The translations under genes were made by a program, and so were the position numbers. The notes under the pieces are model-generated. The model saw only the letters and a program-made list of their open reading frames with translations. It was not told where the DNA came from and ran no database searches. From assembly GCF_933775445.1 (NCBI RefSeq), contig NC_065878.1:11481395-11545394 (forward strand): a stretch of DNA of 64,000 nucleotides, in the 5' to 3' direction. This stretch comes from Argentina anserina (lineage: Eukaryota; Streptophyta; Magnoliopsida; Rosales; Rosaceae). Each line of letters starts with the position of its first letter. Positions within the stretch are counted from its first letter, which is position 1. Shown one piece after another: positions 21,787 to 33,253 of the stretch.

Positions 21787-23770
21787 AGCTACACACAATG
21801 GAGTGTTTAAGTTTAACTATGGGGTAAGCATTACTCTTCTTCCTTTTTTGGATAATTTTTTTTGAAAAATAATCTTTTCAAAAAGAGAACTAATATTTTC
21901 GAAAATTCATAGGATCATACAATTTTTAGACAACAATAAAAAAGATCGCACGGTCCTTATTGCAACTGTAGAACATGGCAAGTCGAATAAAAGAACCTGT
22001 GAAATCAAGTAATGACTTTTAGTTTGCTAATATCGTGTTGATTCTTGGCTTGTAAAAGAACCTATGGAGTACCTATTCTAATCATTCAACAGCATCGTAA
22101 GTGATCAAGGCTTCTCATTTTCTGAACAAGATTTCATCTATTCAGAGCACTTCTCTAGTGTTTAGAATTCACTATTTTGCTGTTATAATAAAAAGTACAC
22201 CAAGCTACACTAGTTTGTAGTGTGCTTCCGCTCTCAAACAAATAATTGGGAAATGGAAGCTTTGAACTCTGATAGAACTCATGAAAGGGTGTGGGGTAGA
22301 TGTTCTTGATCAGCTAGAGCCTAAAGGTGCAAACCAACCAAAGATGAATTGGGAAATCATATACAGGAAAAAGCAAATCCCAAACCATTAGCAAGTGAAT
22401 AATTGATGATCCAAAGCCATGGGAAGTTGGGAACCAATATTTGCACGCTTACTACTTGGTGCTTAATGACACCCAGATCTCCACTCTTTATACGCTTTTG
22501 TGACCTCTATTCCAATGCCAATCAATATATCCTCCATTCAGATCTTACATCATCTCCTCTATTACTTGGTGGAGGTGTGACTTCTGAGGTGGGATGTTTA
22601 ACAAGATTATCTTATCCCTAGAGTTCAACAAGTCACATAAAAACTATGTAATAATAGTACATAGTAAAAGCATTAACAGAGAAAGGTCCAAATTCATGAA
22701 TAATCAAGGAGAATAGAAGGGGAAGTATAACATATTCTAATACAAAGTCTTAGTTCAAGCACTTGATAAGCAAATTTACTACAAAATTAGAAAAGATTTG
22801 AAGTTGACTTTCAGCTAGTATAAGATTTCGATTTGTTTACCTCAAAAAATACTAATCATCTCTATGAGAAAGGGAAAAGGGTTTTCAATTCATTCGGTCT
22901 TAGACTTACAGACATCCTCAGGCTATATATCTCAGCAACTAGGAAAAGCTTTATAATTAGTTCTTACCCTTTATTGCTATGAATTCTTAACTTGATCAAG
23001 CTGTGAATCCCAAAAGAAGCCTGACTTCAGGAAGTATAGTAAAGAAAACATAGGGGCTCCAGAAGAATCTCATAATTATAATTTTGACCAAAAGGAAAAA
23101 GCAAGGATTTAAATCACATTACGTTTTCACTGTTTTGTGGAACACGTGAAAGCATAAAACTCGACGGGATAAATTGTGAGACATCTGAAAATGGATCAAA
23201 GGAATAGTGATATTTGGAGGTTACAAGACAAAAGAAAAAGGTTGATTCCTAAAGATATCTAGCATATGCAAGGAGCAACTTAACACACCAGACAAAGGAG
23301 ACTCCATGAAGTTTCTTTTCAACTCTGAGATCATCATCCAGAACGCAGATTCAAGGGCACTTCTTAATGGGCCTCTAGGTCGACCAGTATGTCACAGAAG
23401 TGACCGAACTAGTTTGTTAAAAAAGATAACCAAAAATGATGGTTTTCATACCATGGGCAAGATCCTCAACAATAATTATGTACATAATGCTAGTCTTGGA
23501 AAAAATTAGTGGTCTTAGGAAAACCAACAAACATCATTAGAATATATTGTATTATACGTATATCTTAAGGGGAAATACGTACCAACATGTGATTGTTTTC
23601 TACACCTCAAATAATCCAGCACATGAGGAAGTTAGCGGATAGACCCATGACATTACTTGAATTAATAGGAATATATATTAAGCTGAAAATTTAGGATAAG
23701 ATACCAAAAATAAGTTCATGAAGGCATATCAAGCAATTTATGTATATTATATGAGATATATATATATATA
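21787..23770. other. Intergenic, nothing recognised
   Basis: No supported gene. Short frames at 22403-22621 and 23306-23509 lack domain signatures. Ends in a (TA)n tract (about 23755-23770) bordering the GC-rich fold-back. Confidence 0.4.
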
Positions 23771-24101
23771 TGGCGTTTCAGGTGCGCACGTACGGATGTC
23801 CCGATTCCGGGGACGGCAGGCCGCAACGGCGCGGCGGACCAGCACAGCCGCACTACCCACCACCCGGTGATCCCGTATGTGCCGGCCGGAACTCCATCGG
23901 CGACCCACGGCGGCCGGAATCTGCAAAAATCAAGTTTCTGGGCAGATTCCGGCGATTTCGGCCGTCGTGGGTCGCCGATGGAGCTCCGTCCGGCACTTAC
24001 GGGATCACCGGGTGGTGGGTAGTGCGGCTGTGCTGGTCCGCCGCGCCGTTGCGGCCTGCCGTCGGCAGAATCGGCGAATCCGTCCGCATTTGAAAATCCT
24101 C
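23771..24101. repeat. GC-rich fold-back element, ~120-bp near-perfect arms
   Basis: The left arm (GGCAGGCCGCAACGGCGCGG at about 23814 onward) is the reverse complement of the right arm ending CGCGCCGTTGCGGCCTGCC near 24063. About 63 bp of the arms match perfectly, then a few substitutions and one ~9-bp indel occur before the inner GAATCTGC/GCAGATTC stem. The loop is only about 17 nt. More diverged outer arms extend to GGCGTTTCAGGTGCG at the left and CGCATTTGAAAATCC at the right. Very high GC contrasts with the AT-rich flanks. The element is non-coding: frames on both strands are mirror images of each other. (TA)n flanks hide any target duplication. Confidence 0.85.
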
Positions 24102-24665
24102 TGATATATATAAACATATCAGGTGGAAGAAAGGGATCTGGATCCAAAATTTCAATGTTTGAAACAGTTTCAAATCTACTTTTTTTTAAATATATCTGTA
24201 CTTGTAAATGTTTCTAGCTTAACTTTAAGTGATCAGATAACTATACTTCCAAGGCACTTATGAGTTTCCATTTCTAGCAAGCACGAACAACTCTAGTTGT
24301 GGCATGTTAAGAAAGATTGCACAGAAAATAGGAGGGGTTTGACAAGATATTCATTAACAAATATGAATATACTGGTGCATCAGAGTGAAAACAGGCATAG
24401 CTAATGATTCTAACCTATTCTAATAATCACATGTGCATAAATGTATGCATGTACAAACATGTATTAAGCAATGTGCATTGATAAACCACACTATATTGCA
24501 CAAATTACACATCAGAGCTATACAAATAGATCAGATCTGGAAGACTGAACAATATGGAAACGTATGTGGTATAACATAGATCACCAAATAATTCACTTTG
24601 AGTAAGCAAACTCACATTACGTCCAAGAATAGCAACAATGCAGCCAGTGGAAAACTTTATTTTCT

Positions 24666-24765
24666 TCATTCTGTCCAAGCATAGGGAGCACGGTCTACAA
24701 CCAAATAGTCTTCTCTTATATCCTTCACAACCCGTATCTCATCATCGAGGTATACAGTTTCAAAC
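24666..24765 (-). CDS. Second copy of the fibrillin terminal exon
   Basis: A 100-nt block with acceptor CTACAG|GTTTGA encodes FETVYLDDEIRVVKDIR...VVDRAPYAWTE and a TGA stop. It has exactly the same length, phase and stop position as the terminal exon of the fibrillin gene at 25995-25896 and is intact: no frameshift, no internal stop, good splice acceptor. Exons 1 and 2 are not duplicated beside it. It can therefore serve as an alternative last exon of the same gene (spliced from the donor at 27253) or be the leftover of a partial gene duplication. The two versions differ at about six of 32 residues. Confidence 0.72.
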
Positions 24766-25895
24766 CTGTAGTCAACAAGATTCCGTTGAGACCATAGAAG
24801 CTTTCAAAAGGAGATGTTCAAATAAAGAAGAATCTACCCTAATAGCAGCATATCGAGAGACAGAAACAAGAGGGTGGTGGAAATCAGCAGTGTGTGCTGT
24901 ATACCGCTGCACAGGTGTTTATATTCTAAATCAGAAATAGTAGCAGGATTTATATTCTGAATCCAAAAGGTATGAAAGGATACAACTCAAAACTAGTTTT
25001 ATAATTGAAAACCATTCCTTTTGCTCCAAGGTATTCAAAAATTTTAAGAGAACAACCTCGTCAATCTGCACATAAAATTTAATTTTAAACAAGCAACTCT
25101 GCTATCTAAGAATGACCATCCAATTGAGAGGCGTGCAGCTTCTGCGGTCAGTATTTGAGGCCCATGATGGTTGGGCAATGACTTATTACTAAATGATTGT
25201 ACTAATTTCCTCTTATTGCCTTATGATGGACTAATACCTATTATGTCAGTGGCCTTATCAAACCCAGTTCAGCTCGTACATACTTAAGAATACCTTGCAA
25301 CCTTGCTTCTTTCTATTCACTCATTGAAATTTTAAAAAGCGACATGGCAATATTATCTACAGATGACGAATAATTCTGGCATTAATTAAAAAAATGATGT
25401 TATCGACTTTAATTAAATGTGTCATTTGATGATCTTAAGACTTCGGTACTACTCTTTCTTTGTCCTCAAAACAATTGGAGGTAATTTTGTTAATAGCTGA
25501 ACTCCGTAAAATAATCACAGAACTTAAAGCAAAGAATTATGAATATTTTAGATGAAAGAAAATTAATAGTTTTGGCAAAGTGCTCCCTAGCAAGTAGCAA
25601 GGGCATTCACAAGGGAACACTCAATCACGTCTCCCGAACTTCTCACATATATGGCAAGGAGGAACAAGCAGCCCATTTCAGCAAAATGGATGCCCGCAGA
25701 AGTCCTCCTACACTATATCTCCAATTGAAAAGGAACCCACATGCTTTAACAAAGGATCACCTAGCCGCAGCATAAGGCTCATGAATGAGAACTAAAATTT
25801 GGAGAAATCAAACAGAGATGGCTCTGTGAGATGTGTATCTTAATTTACTCACATTAATAAAATCCCATCAACAGAAGTCTAAAACTTCCTCAGCT

Positions 25896-28001
25896 TCATT
25901 CTCTCCAAGTATAGGGAGCACGGTCCACAACCAAATAATCTCCTCTGATATCCTTTGCCACTCGAATCTCTTCATCAAGGTACACAGACTCAAACCTATA
26001 GAAAACAAGATTCCTTGATCGTGTTGAAACTAAAACAGACAGAAAGGAAGCAGCTCTTGCCATAATATCAAAATTTGGGAAAAAGAAAAAAGGGAAAAAA
26101 CGATACACTTGAGCGGCTCTATACAATGTTTGAGAGGAAAGAGAATCGTAAAATCTAAAAAAATATATATTTCCACTCATAAGAAAGTCATCAACATATA
26201 TTGGAGGTCCATCTAAAAACCAGTTCCTTAACATGTGGGGCTTCCATTTGATCTTAAATTATCAAAAGATAAACATCTTGAACCATAGCATGATACATAT
26301 TTTCATAAAGCAGCACCATTGCTCCTACTAATCATTAAGCAAAAGGATTTGCCACACAAGAAACATGACTGGCGTAGTCAAAATATGGAAGTCTAATGAT
26401 CCCTTTCCTTAGCTTTTGGAGGAAATATGGGAGCAGTTGAGGGTTAATTTAGCGAGTGCAGAATGAGATGGTGAAAAATACATCAATCCAATGCTTATAG
26501 AAATATAAACTTGAACTAATGAAATTGAATTTGCTATTTATACACAAAATTAACACCAATTCTGTTGACGAAACAACCTCAGTAGTTCTTAAGTAGCGAA
26601 ACATGTTAAATGGCACCTTCAATATCGCCTATCTGACGTCTACATGTCGACATTTATTCTTGATGTGCTGGCTTTTGATATCCCCTATCCAAAGTGTTCT
26701 TCACTAACTCTTAGGGGGCTTGCAAGGTATTCTCATTTTTCTAATTTCTTGTCCTAAGTAATTAAATAATATTGAAGAAAAATGCTGGAGTGAAAATAGA
26801 AGCAGCTAGTGAGGGATAAGGAGGTGTGAAGCCATTCCAGCTCTATTGGGCCTATTATTGCCATATATTATTCTGTTTCCCCATTTGTTATATAATGTAA
26901 TAAAAGTAACAGAGTAAAAGACTGCAACTATATCTCTACTCGCACAGTACTTGACGATGTTATTGAACTCTGGGTTACACAACAAAAAAGCACAAGTAAC
27001 ACTTGCGCAAAAATTTCAACAGAACAAAAACTTGTCTAGAGAAAAGCAAATCTTTGCAACATCATGAACCCTGACCAAAACATTGAAAACAAGATAACCA
27101 GAAACAAAATCACTAGCATAATAAAGTTGACCATAGAGACTCTAGAATAAGCTGAATGCGTATGCATGACTGAGTTCTACTCTAACATTTCTAACTAAAC
27201 AAACCAGGAATCAGCTGTTATTAGCAAATTCCACAAGGAAATAAAGCACTTACCAGCCCTTCCCAAACGGCGGCAACGGAAACTCCCAGCTCTTCCCTCG
27301 TAAAACCGCACTCGTAAACCTAAAGCAACAAACAACATCACTGATTCATTAACAAAAAGAGTAAAAACCCTATACATTTCACAAATTTCCATTTTCTACT
27401 TCTTCAAAACTACACTACGAACCCTTCAAGTTATCAATACCACAATTCTTAGCATTAAAATTTACAAATTCAAATTGCACACAACAAAAATTCATAGCTA
27501 AATTTATTAGACTGAAAATCTCATCGAATTCAATGACTACCTAAAATTCACTCTCTGCTGCGAAGCCACTTGTATAGTGGAGCGAACGAAGAAGACGCCG
27601 TCGGGAGGGAAAGTGATGACATTGTTGAGGACCTTCCGGCCAACATCGATGACCTGAAGAACATCGCCGGCGCGCGTGCCGAACACGGAGGCGTTCTGGA
27701 TGATGAATAGCTGCTCTTTCTCCGTCGTCCAAAGCAGCCGCCACGTGGCGGAGAGGTCGGTGCCGGTGGTGACGGTGCCCTTGCCGAGATCGGCCAAGGC
27801 GTCGATGGCGTCGATGATGGCGGCGCGCCTGGCTGGGTCGGCCTGGGTCTTGAGGCCGCGGTCCTGGTCGGCGATGAGGGAGAGGAGGTCTTGCTTGGCG
27901 AGGCGGGATTGGGCGGCGACGGAGGAGCACGTGATTTTAGCGGCGCGGGTGGAGGAGGAGGGTTTAAAGGGGACGACGCGGAAGGGGAGACACGTGGCCA
28001 T
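25896..28001 (-). CDS. FBN9: Plastid fibrillin (PAP/fibrillin family), FBN9-like, 208 aa
   Basis: Exons 28001-27541, 27319-27254 and 25995-25896 join in frame at GT-AG borders (TTTAG|GTAGTC; CTTTAG|GTTTAC; GGCTG|GTAAGT; CTATAG|GTTTGA). Residues 1 to about 28 are rich in Ser/Thr/Arg/Ala with few acids, like a chloroplast transit peptide. The PAP/fibrillin domain follows: LLSLIADQDRGLKT (40-52), the lipocalin-like GxW replaced by SATWRLLWTTEKEQ (84-97), QVIDV..KVLNNVITFPPDG (116-135), LRGKSWEFPLPPFGKGW across exon 2, and YLDEEIRVAKDIRGDY near the C-terminus. Fibrillins bind lipids in plastoglobules and thylakoids. The wording most resembles the Arabidopsis At4g00030 (FBN9) type as I remember it; the family is firm, the subgroup less so. 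A second terminal exon lies 1.1 kb downstream. Confidence 0.87.
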
Positions 28002-28164
28002 GTGCGAGAGAGCGGTGGTGGTTGAAGCTTTGAGGTTTGGAGTTGATGGCTGCTAGTGTGGATAAATTGGCGGTTGAAAATCAGTTTGAAAGGTTGAAGA
28101 TGATTGGGGCCTAGCTTGAGAATCTAACCGCACGAATTTGACTTGTGGTGAAAACGCTACCGAA

Positions 28165-28170
28165 CACGTG
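28165..28170. promoter_or_regulatory. G-box (CACGTG) upstream of the fibrillin gene
   Basis: ACACGTGGC, 164 bp upstream of the fibrillin ATG, matches a G-box/ABRE core (bZIP or bHLH/PIF site). Light or ABA control of a plastid protein gene would be expected, but regulation here is inference. Confidence 0.4.
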
Positions 28171-28249
28171 GCTCATTCTTATGTAGTTTTTGCCCGAATT
28201 GGTGTGAATGAATTAAAGGAGGGCTCTGCTGTCGAACTGCCCACAAGCT

Positions 28250-29670
28250 CATATATCAGGGGGGACCCGAGATGACACGCCCTTACGGCGTTAGCTCCTC
28301 ACCTCCATCTTTGTCTTTAGCTTGCATTGTTAGTCGCCTCAAAATCACTTGAGCTGTTGCATATTGAGATTCCACTATTGAGTTAATAAGGTAGTGACTA
28401 GTGAGGGTACTGAGTAGACAGCAGTCAATGAAAATTTAGAGAGTAGAGTTGATCCAACTGCAACGTTAGGGGCACAGAATGGAAAAGGCAATGAAATCAT
28501 ATAGCTTTGGAGAGTAAGAAGAGTAAAACGACAAATCCTCAACAAGAGAATGCTAGAAGTTATAATTATAACGCAACGATGATGGCAACCATCGAATATC
28601 ATATAAGAGGCTCCTGATTTTGCTACATCGATCTACTTCTTCTCATCACCTTGCTGATCATTTTTGGAAGAGTTTTTGGCGGTGTGTAAAGTTCCCGGAA
28701 AAGTAGAGCTTTGCTTATGGAAGGTTTAACGTGAATTTTTTCCAAATAGATCAAATCTTGTCAAGAAAAAAGTAGACATAGTATACATAGGTCCTTTATG
28801 TGAAAATGCAAAATCATGTAATAACGGTACATGAGATTTGCTTCATTGATAATTAAGGTTACTTTACATTTGAAACTATCATATAAGTACACAAACTATA
28901 TAATGCGATATACTTTTGATGCATTTTTCAATTCACTCGGTTAGTTGATATGGTTACCGTCATACTTCCAGGAGTAAGTTAGTCTTCTTAATAGTGATGA
29001 AGAAATGAAAAGCTACTCTTAGTCTTTTACTCATTTTACATTGTTTCTCTCTCATTTCTTTTGTCTGCATAATGCAAAGATTCTTCAAAATTATGTTGTA
29101 AGTGTAATCAATTAGATTGTTGGTCTTGGGGTTATTAAAAATTTTGCTCTAGGTATTCGGGTCTTGGGGTTATCCCCCGCATCTTGCTCTAAACCAAAGA
29201 TCCCATCAAATTTGGTTCTTTTCCATGCATCTTGCTTCCTTTCTCCACAATTATTTAGTTCAATCAACATGTTATGAAGGAGGAAGAGGAATCCAAAAAT
29301 TTCAAATCTCCCCATCCCCACTTTTTGGGGCATAGACGACCGAGCCCCCTCACCACGCCGCCGAGACAAATCGACCACCCATGCGCGTTCATAATTAGAG
29401 TTGCAACCACCTTTAACACATTTAGTGATAATGACAACAAAGATCATCAGAAGGTGTCGAGAATTTGGGTTGTGAGCCTAAGATAAAGAACCGATGTGAA
29501 TCGCTCTCGTAATTTCCTTTGTTAAATCAAATGAGATATGGTTTAGGGAGATCGAGATAGAAGCGGCCTCCAATTCCACTCAAACTAAGATGCTAGTTTT
29601 TCTAAAGGGAGATCAATGTTGGTTTCTCTGTCTTAGAGGACTTGAATTTCAGCTATGTCTACTCAACCAT

Positions 29671-29738
<68 letters not shown>

Positions 29739-30139
29739 ATAATACCTTCTCCTTGTGGATTGTTATACATTTTTGCCCTTTATTTTTTTTTATAATGGTA
29801 TATTCCGTAACGGAGTAGTAAACGACAATTATCTAAATTGGGTCTGATTCACTAGTTCGTGTATTTATCTAATAGTTTCGACAGTTAAGTAACTTTAATT
29901 ATTAGTGGAGTAAAATTCATGTATGGTTCTTAAATTTTGTCATGTAAAAATGAAGCAAAACTTGTCTTCACTTGTTCAGAGAGTGTCCTATTTCTAAACA
30001 AGTAACGCACCACCTTATGATCAGGTACATTGACTCCCTCCTCATTCCCTCGTTTTAAGGATTGGGTGCATTCTTGCATGGAGCAATTATCAACATCAGC
30101 TTTTTGCCAGCTAGCTCTTGGTAAATGTGTAAAGTTAAG
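28250..30139. other. Intergenic, nothing recognised
   Basis: The first part is probably the fibrillin distal promoter. Frames at 28375-28602 and 29112-29447 (minus strand) have no domain-like content. Confidence 0.4.
29673..29734. repeat. (GA)31 microsatellite
   Basis: Uninterrupted GA dinucleotide tract of about 62 bp. Confidence 0.97.
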
Positions 30140-30389
30140 AATGATAAGATTTGGAATACAAAAAATTGTGATCCCCCTTCTTACTCAGTGCCTAAGTTTG
30201 TGTGCAAATTATTTAGTAGCAAACCGTCCTCCCATGAAACGCCCTCATCGAAGACATTGTTGACAGAATCCTCTTTAAGGTTGGTAAGGTGTGTGTATGG
30301 ATGGAACTTTTGATAGCAATTTGCACACAGGTTGTGTGGAATTGTGGTTCAAGATGTTGTAGGTTCTTTTACTTGTGGGATGGTCATTA
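30140..30389 (+). pseudogene. LINE RNase H-like fragment, left half, split by copia
   Basis: MDGTFDSNLHTGC (like the K-x-N-x-DGA start of plant LINE RNase H domains) and, one frame over, VVGSFTCGMV are readable up to the insertion point. Removing the copia element and one copy of its CATTA duplication continues the frame directly into SFEQVFSPAQIEVLIGKAAC at 37561. Frameshifts and stops show it was already dead before the insertion. Confidence 0.65.
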
Positions 30390-30893
30390 TGTTAGATCAA
30401 TTTTGGACATATCACATATTATATGATTATCATGTTTAATGTCATAATCTATTTCTACATAGAAACAAAGATAGTATCAAATCTAGTTCCTAATGATTTC
30501 ATGTATTATATCATTATGGTAAGGAATCCTAATTTAAGTCTAGAAGCAAGACTACAAATCAGTATTGAATCAGGAATCTAAATAAGATGACTTAACTTAC
30601 AAGATGTCTTTAATGGAAAGACTCTTAAGGGTTAAAGATTCTCTATATAGAGATGGTAAACATCCTTGTTATCACTATGAGTTATTTGCGTGAGTTTCTG
30701 TCCATTGAGAAAGCAGAGAGTAGTGACTAACATAAGACTTTGCCTAACACCTTGTGACTTCGGATTAAGGCACAATGGATCACGGTGTCGTTGTTCATGA
30801 AGATGGTAAGTTAATCTCATTCACTAAGTTAACGATTAGTTGTTATGCATATGATCTTTGGTTTTGTACTCATATCATGTAATTTAATTTACA
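30390..30893 (+). repeat. 5' LTR of the copia element, 504 bp
   Basis: TGTTAGATCAATTTTGG to TTTAATTTACA, identical in length to the 3' LTR. A TATA-like CTATATAGAG near 30643 could be the element promoter. Confidence 0.95.
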
Positions 30894-30895
30894 TA

Positions 30896-30907
30896 TGGTA
30901 TCAGAGC
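30896..30907 (+). other. Primer-binding site, initiator tRNA-Met type
   Basis: TGGTATCAGAGC, two bases after the LTR end, is the standard plant copia PBS complementary to the 3' end of initiator tRNA-Met. Confidence 0.93.
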
Positions 30908-30989
30908 ACTTATGAGCACAAAAATTTTCAGTTTTGCATAACTAAAAATCGGTTTTAGATTTTAACAAAAAAAAGAGGGAGGTACTTGA

Positions 30990-31103
30990 TGGTCGCGAGC
31001 GTCACTGGTGGTCGCGAGTGTCACTGAGGATCGCGAGTGTCACTGAGGGTCGCGAGCGTGACTGCTGGTCGCGAGCGTTACTGCTGGTCGCGAGCATTAC
31101 TAC
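30990..31103 (+). repeat. Six 19-bp GC-rich tandem units in the copia leader
   Basis: Six consecutive units of the form TGGTCGCGAGCGTCACTGG, each 19 bp with 1-4 differences. Every unit contains TCGCGA. They lie between the PBS and gag in an otherwise AT-rich leader. No frame is kept open through them that would suggest a protein repeat. Confidence 0.9.
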
Positions 31104-32281
31104 TGAGGAATTTTGCTTTACGGGTCGAACCAGTTACAAACACGCGGATCCGGTCTCAACCAAATCCGAACTGAAGAACAACAACCCATAATTTTTTTTA
31201 GCCATTGTGTTTTTCACAACGTTGAGTTTCTGGATTTAGGAAGATGATTGGATCGGAAGCGATTGAGACCTTTACGTCTCTTACTGAATTCATAACCCAA
31301 AGGGAATTGCTGCTGATTCAAAAATTTGTTCTATGCTTCCGCTCAAAAACTGCAGCAAATTTGGGGAAAAAGCAAAACGGGTTTTTCTTAAAGGTTTGCC
31401 TTTTTCAATTTAAGCAGATTATATGAAGTATATATATATATATATATATGTATATACATAAGAACCCTAGAGCATACCCAGCGTGCATATAAGAGTAGCT
31501 TAGAGACTTGAATTGTGGTTGACGTGTAGTTCCTGTATGGCTGGGAAATTTAATTTTCTATGCAAATATATACTCTATGGTTGAATTGAATGAATTGAAT
31601 GATTGCATTCTATGTGTGTGCTGTAATTGATGAACAATGTATGCAGAAGTTTAAAATCTCCCAATTTTATACATTGTAAAAGGTTTACAAGGCACAGAGC
31701 TTTGTTTTCTTATAAAGATTATCTGGGTAGAAAACAAAATTATAAGCTCAAAATTGGTTTGTGATTTCCTGTTGGTATAATTGAACATATTGCACAAAGC
31801 ATTCTTCTTTGATATCTGCAAGGAATTTTCAAGATAACAAACTGAAAAGTTGTGTTATGTGTTTTTAAATTCATATTTTATTCTTCCAAAGAAGTGGTTA
31901 AAATATGATTTTAGAATACAGACAACAATAAGCATATTTGATGAAAATACATTCGGATACTTGGAATTAGATCTTCTGTCTAAAGATGTTGATTTGATTC
32001 TTTGGGTAACATGTTTTTATCTTGTGTGGCTTATTGAAAAGAATTACAGGATGTTAAGTAATTGCTCAAAAGTATTGCTTAATGTTGATTAAAGTTATGG
32101 ATTGAATTACATGCAAATATATGACTGTGTTGTTTTATGGTATTTTTTGTTTTTTGTTTTTTGTTTTATGTTTGTCTTGATTGGCATTGTATGATAAAAC
32201 AGAAAACACTGAAAACTAAGAACTCACAAAATTTTATTTTGCTCTTTAGGTAACACCTACCTCACATTCAATAGTGTTTTA

Positions 32282-33253
32282 ATGCTTACTGGATCAAACT
32301 TTAGAGCTTGGAAGGATTATGTAGAAACCTATATCACCATGAATGATAAGATAGGCTATTGTTTTCAAGAGGATAGACCTGAAATCCCTGCAGAAGATGA
32401 TAAAACCACAGTCAAAGCTAACTATAAGAAGTGGATGCATTCAAACATGATGGCTAAGAATGTTATTAGGCAGTCTATGTTTAAAACCATTAGAGGATGC
32501 GTGGCTGAGCCGGAATTTGCTACTGATTTTCTGGAGGACGTGTCAGCTAAGTTCAAGGAGAGTGAGAAAGCTGAGATAGCTAGGCTAAACAAGGAATATC
32601 ATAGCCTGCAATACTCAGGAACTGCAGGAGTGAGGGAGCATTTATTAAAGTTGATTAATATCAACAATAGGCTTAAAGAGATGATGGTGGGAGTACAAGA
32701 CACCTTGCTGGTGCATCATGCACTAGACACACTCCCAAGCAGTTTTGACCATCTCAGGACTAACTATAATGCTCAAAAGGAAAACTGGACTCTAGATGAA
32801 CTAATAGCCATCTGTTCCGATGAGGAGGAGAGGATTAAGAAGCAAACCCCAACTATTTACCTGCTTGAAAAGCTTAAGAAAAGGAAGTCACATCCACAGA
32901 ACAAGCTTAAGCCTAACAAGATCATCTCTAAGACATCAGCAACCACAGGGCCAAAGAATAACAAACCATTCAGATTCAAGTGCTACTTTTGTAAGAAAGT
33001 AGGGCACATGAAAAATGATTGTACTGGCTATAAGGCTTGGCTAGCTAAAAAGAGTAAGATTATTTCTAATACAGTTTTTTCTTTAGAAGTTAATCTTGTT
33101 AATATCAATTCACAATCTTGGTGGATTGATTCCGGGTCACCTATTCACATAACTAATTCCTTACAGGGGTTCAAAAAGACCAGGACTCCAAGAAGTGAGG
33201 ATGTTAGCTTGCGTGTTGGAAACGGGATGAAGGTGGCAGTAAAAGCTGCATGA
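32282..33253 (+). CDS. gag: Copia gag with zinc knuckle and start of protease
   Basis: 323 codons. The N-terminal MLTGSNFRAWKDYVETYITM matches the conserved start region of copia-type gag (UBN2-like). The frame can be extended upstream in phase to a possible splice acceptor (CTTTAG|GT AAC ACC), so the true N-terminus may be longer or spliced. A CCHC zinc knuckle CYFCKKVGHMKNDC lies at about residue 234. The aspartic protease motif WWIDSGSPIHI (Asp near 283) follows directly, so gag and pol are fused as usual in copia. A TGA at 33251 then cuts the protease early. In an active element gag forms the particle that packages the RNA. Confidence 0.85.
   Translation: MLTGSNFRAWKDYVETYITMNDKIGYCFQEDRPEIPAEDDKTTVKANYKKWMHSNMMAKNVIRQSMFKTIRGCVAEPEFATDFLEDVSAKFKESEKAEIARLNKEYHSLQYSGTAGVREHLLKLININNRLKEMMVGVQDTLLVHHALDTLPSSFDHLRTNYNAQKENWTLDELIAICSDEEERIKKQTPTIYLLEKLKKRKSHPQNKLKPNKIISKTSATTGPKNNKPFRFKCYFCKKVGHMKNDCTGYKAWLAKKSKIISNTVFSLEVNLVNINSQSWWIDSGSPIHITNSLQGFKKTRTPRSEDVSLRVGNGMKVAVKAA

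Noticed and set aside
23716..24147. Open frames on both strands at the GC-rich fold-back
   Set aside because: The two strands encode nearly the same peptides because the DNA is palindromic; not protein-coding.
27541..28056. Alternative frames on both strands over fibrillin exon 1
   Set aside because: Shadows of the GC-rich first exon; only the frame reading LLSLIADQDRGLKT matches the family.
29112..29447. 111-codon minus-strand frame
   Set aside because: No motif and ordinary composition; flanked by low-complexity DNA.
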